This document shows positions 5,151-5,926 of a stretch of DNA of 5,926 nucleotides, piece after piece (position 1 is the first letter of the stretch; every line of letters begins with the position of its first letter). The position numbers were made by a program, and so were the translations under genes. The notes under the pieces were generated by a model. That model did no database searches, had not been told where the DNA came from, and was given only the letters and a program-made list of their open reading frames with translations. Source of the DNA: Noviherbaspirillum sp. (GTDB lineage: Bacteria > Pseudomonadota > Gammaproteobacteria > Burkholderiales > Burkholderiaceae); contig JAQGLQ010000096.1 in assembly GCA_028292785.1 (NCBI GenBank), forward strand, positions 1 to 5,926, in the 5' to 3' direction.

Positions 5151-5926
5151 ATGGGTACTGACGATAAAAAGCCAGACATACCGCCGCAGCACCAGGACCA
5201 TCAGCCGGGCTCGGAGGCGGCAATGACGCCGCGCCCTGATGCCGAGGCACGCAGCTACAAGGCTTGCGGCAAGCTCCAGGGAAAAGTGGCGCTCATCACG
5301 GGCGGAGACAGCGGCATCGGCCGCGCGGTGGCGATTACTTTTGCCAAGGAGGGCGCGAACGTCGCCATCGCCTATCTCGATGAGCATGAAGACGCCAGGG
5401 AGACACAGCGCCTGATTCAGAAGGAAGGCAGGGAATGCATCATCATCGCCGGCGACGTCGGCTCATCGGCATTCTGCAAGCAGATGGTCGAGACCACCGT
5501 CAGTTCGTTCGGCAAACTCGATGTGCTGGTCAATAATGCCGCCCAGCAGTTTCCGCAGGAGTCGATCGAGAAGATCACGGATGAACAATTGGAAAAGACC
5601 TTCCGCACCAATATCTTTTCAATGTTCTACACCGTGAGAGCCGCGATGCCGCACCTGAAAGAAGGCGCGCGCATCATCAATACCACATCGGTCACCGCCT
5701 ATCGCGGCAGCAGCCATCTGCTCGATTACTCGTCCACGAAGGGAGCGATCGTCGCGTTCACGCGATCGCTGTCGCAGCAGCTTGCGGAGAAGGGAATCAA
5801 CGTCAATGCGGTCGCGCCAGGACCGGTATGGACGCCCCTGATTCCAGCAACCTTCGATGCCGGGGAGGTGGCAAAATTCGGCGAAAAAGTGCCGCTCGGA
5901 CGGCCGGGCCAGCCCGACGAAATCGC
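5151..5926 (+). CDS. SDR-family oxidoreductase (YghA/YdaD-like), 3' end cut by window
   Basis: This is a classical short-chain dehydrogenase/reductase using NAD(P)(H) in the cytoplasm. The N-terminal extension with PPQHQDHQPGSEAAMTPRPD before the Rossmann fold is typical of the E. coli YghA / B. subtilis YdaD (general stress protein 39) subgroup, where aldehyde reduction is reported for YghA. The nucleotide-binding TGGDSGIGRAV spans 50-60, D102 is in the adenine pocket GDV, and NNAA is 128-131. The catalytic set is N154, S180, Y193 and K197 (YSSTK), followed by APGPVWTPLIPA (222-233). All key residues are present. AGGAAGGA (5138-5145) ends five bases before the ATG. The window holds 258 full codons plus two bases; YghA has 294 residues, so roughly 35-40 C-terminal residues are missing. 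The natural substrate is unknown. It probably forms a stress-related unit with the preceding small gene. Confidence 0.93.
   Translation, partial: MGTDDKKPDIPPQHQDHQPGSEAAMTPRPDAEARSYKACGKLQGKVALITGGDSGIGRAVAITFAKEGANVAIAYLDEHEDARETQRLIQKEGRECIIIAGDVGSSAFCKQMVETTVSSFGKLDVLVNNAAQQFPQESIEKITDEQLEKTFRTNIFSMFYTVRAAMPHLKEGARIINTTSVTAYRGSSHLLDYSSTKGAIVAFTRSLSQQLAEKGINVNAVAPGPVWTPLIPATFDAGEVAKFGEKVPLGRPGQPDEI

Noticed and set aside
1..5926. CRISPR array, tRNA, rRNA or insertion sequence
   Set aside because: No regularly spaced repeats, tRNA-like cloverleaf, rRNA sequence or transposase was seen.

Overview
The window reads as a fairly GC-rich proteobacterial chromosome segment, most likely a betaproteobacterium of the Burkholderiales and perhaps Oxalobacteraceae. 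That placement is an inference from the E. coli-type DusA, the UbiD plus solute-binding-protein pair, and the small DUF6496-like/SDR cassette; no rRNA or tRNA is present to confirm it. Five coding regions are well supported, all on the + strand, with one decayed gene on the - strand.

Layout. Positions 1-335 hold no confident gene: a weak 72-codon ORF (103-321) with a good Shine-Dalgarno and a small hairpin before it. Positions 336-1991 encode a 551-residue UbiD-family protein. A perfect 15-bp hairpin follows (2026-2057), then a periplasmic solute-binding protein of the COG1840 (Fe3+/putrescine-like) type at 2087-3205. Positions 3206-3670 form a low-GC zone with a truncated phage-type integrase on the - strand (3296-3589) and an unidentified coding scrap at 3208-3327. 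dusA (tRNA-dihydrouridine 20/20a synthase) occupies 3671-4726. After a 172-bp gap come a 61-residue lysine-rich DUF6496-like protein (4899-5084) and an SDR oxidoreductase of the YghA/YdaD type (5151 onward, cut by the window edge).

How the parts may work together. The UbiD-like enzyme and the binding protein look like a two-gene unit for taking up and decarboxylating (or carboxylating) an aromatic or unsaturated acid. Neither a permease/ATPase nor a ubiX-type prenyltransferase lies in the window. By hand alignment to fungal Fdc1, this UbiD homologue keeps two of three metal-ligand positions but differs at two of the three catalytic E-R-E positions, the most interesting enzymological observation here. 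The integrase remnant beside the 5' end of dusA fits a known integration hot spot, so the interval before dusA is probably the scar of a decayed genomic island. The last two genes look like a small stress-related cassette.
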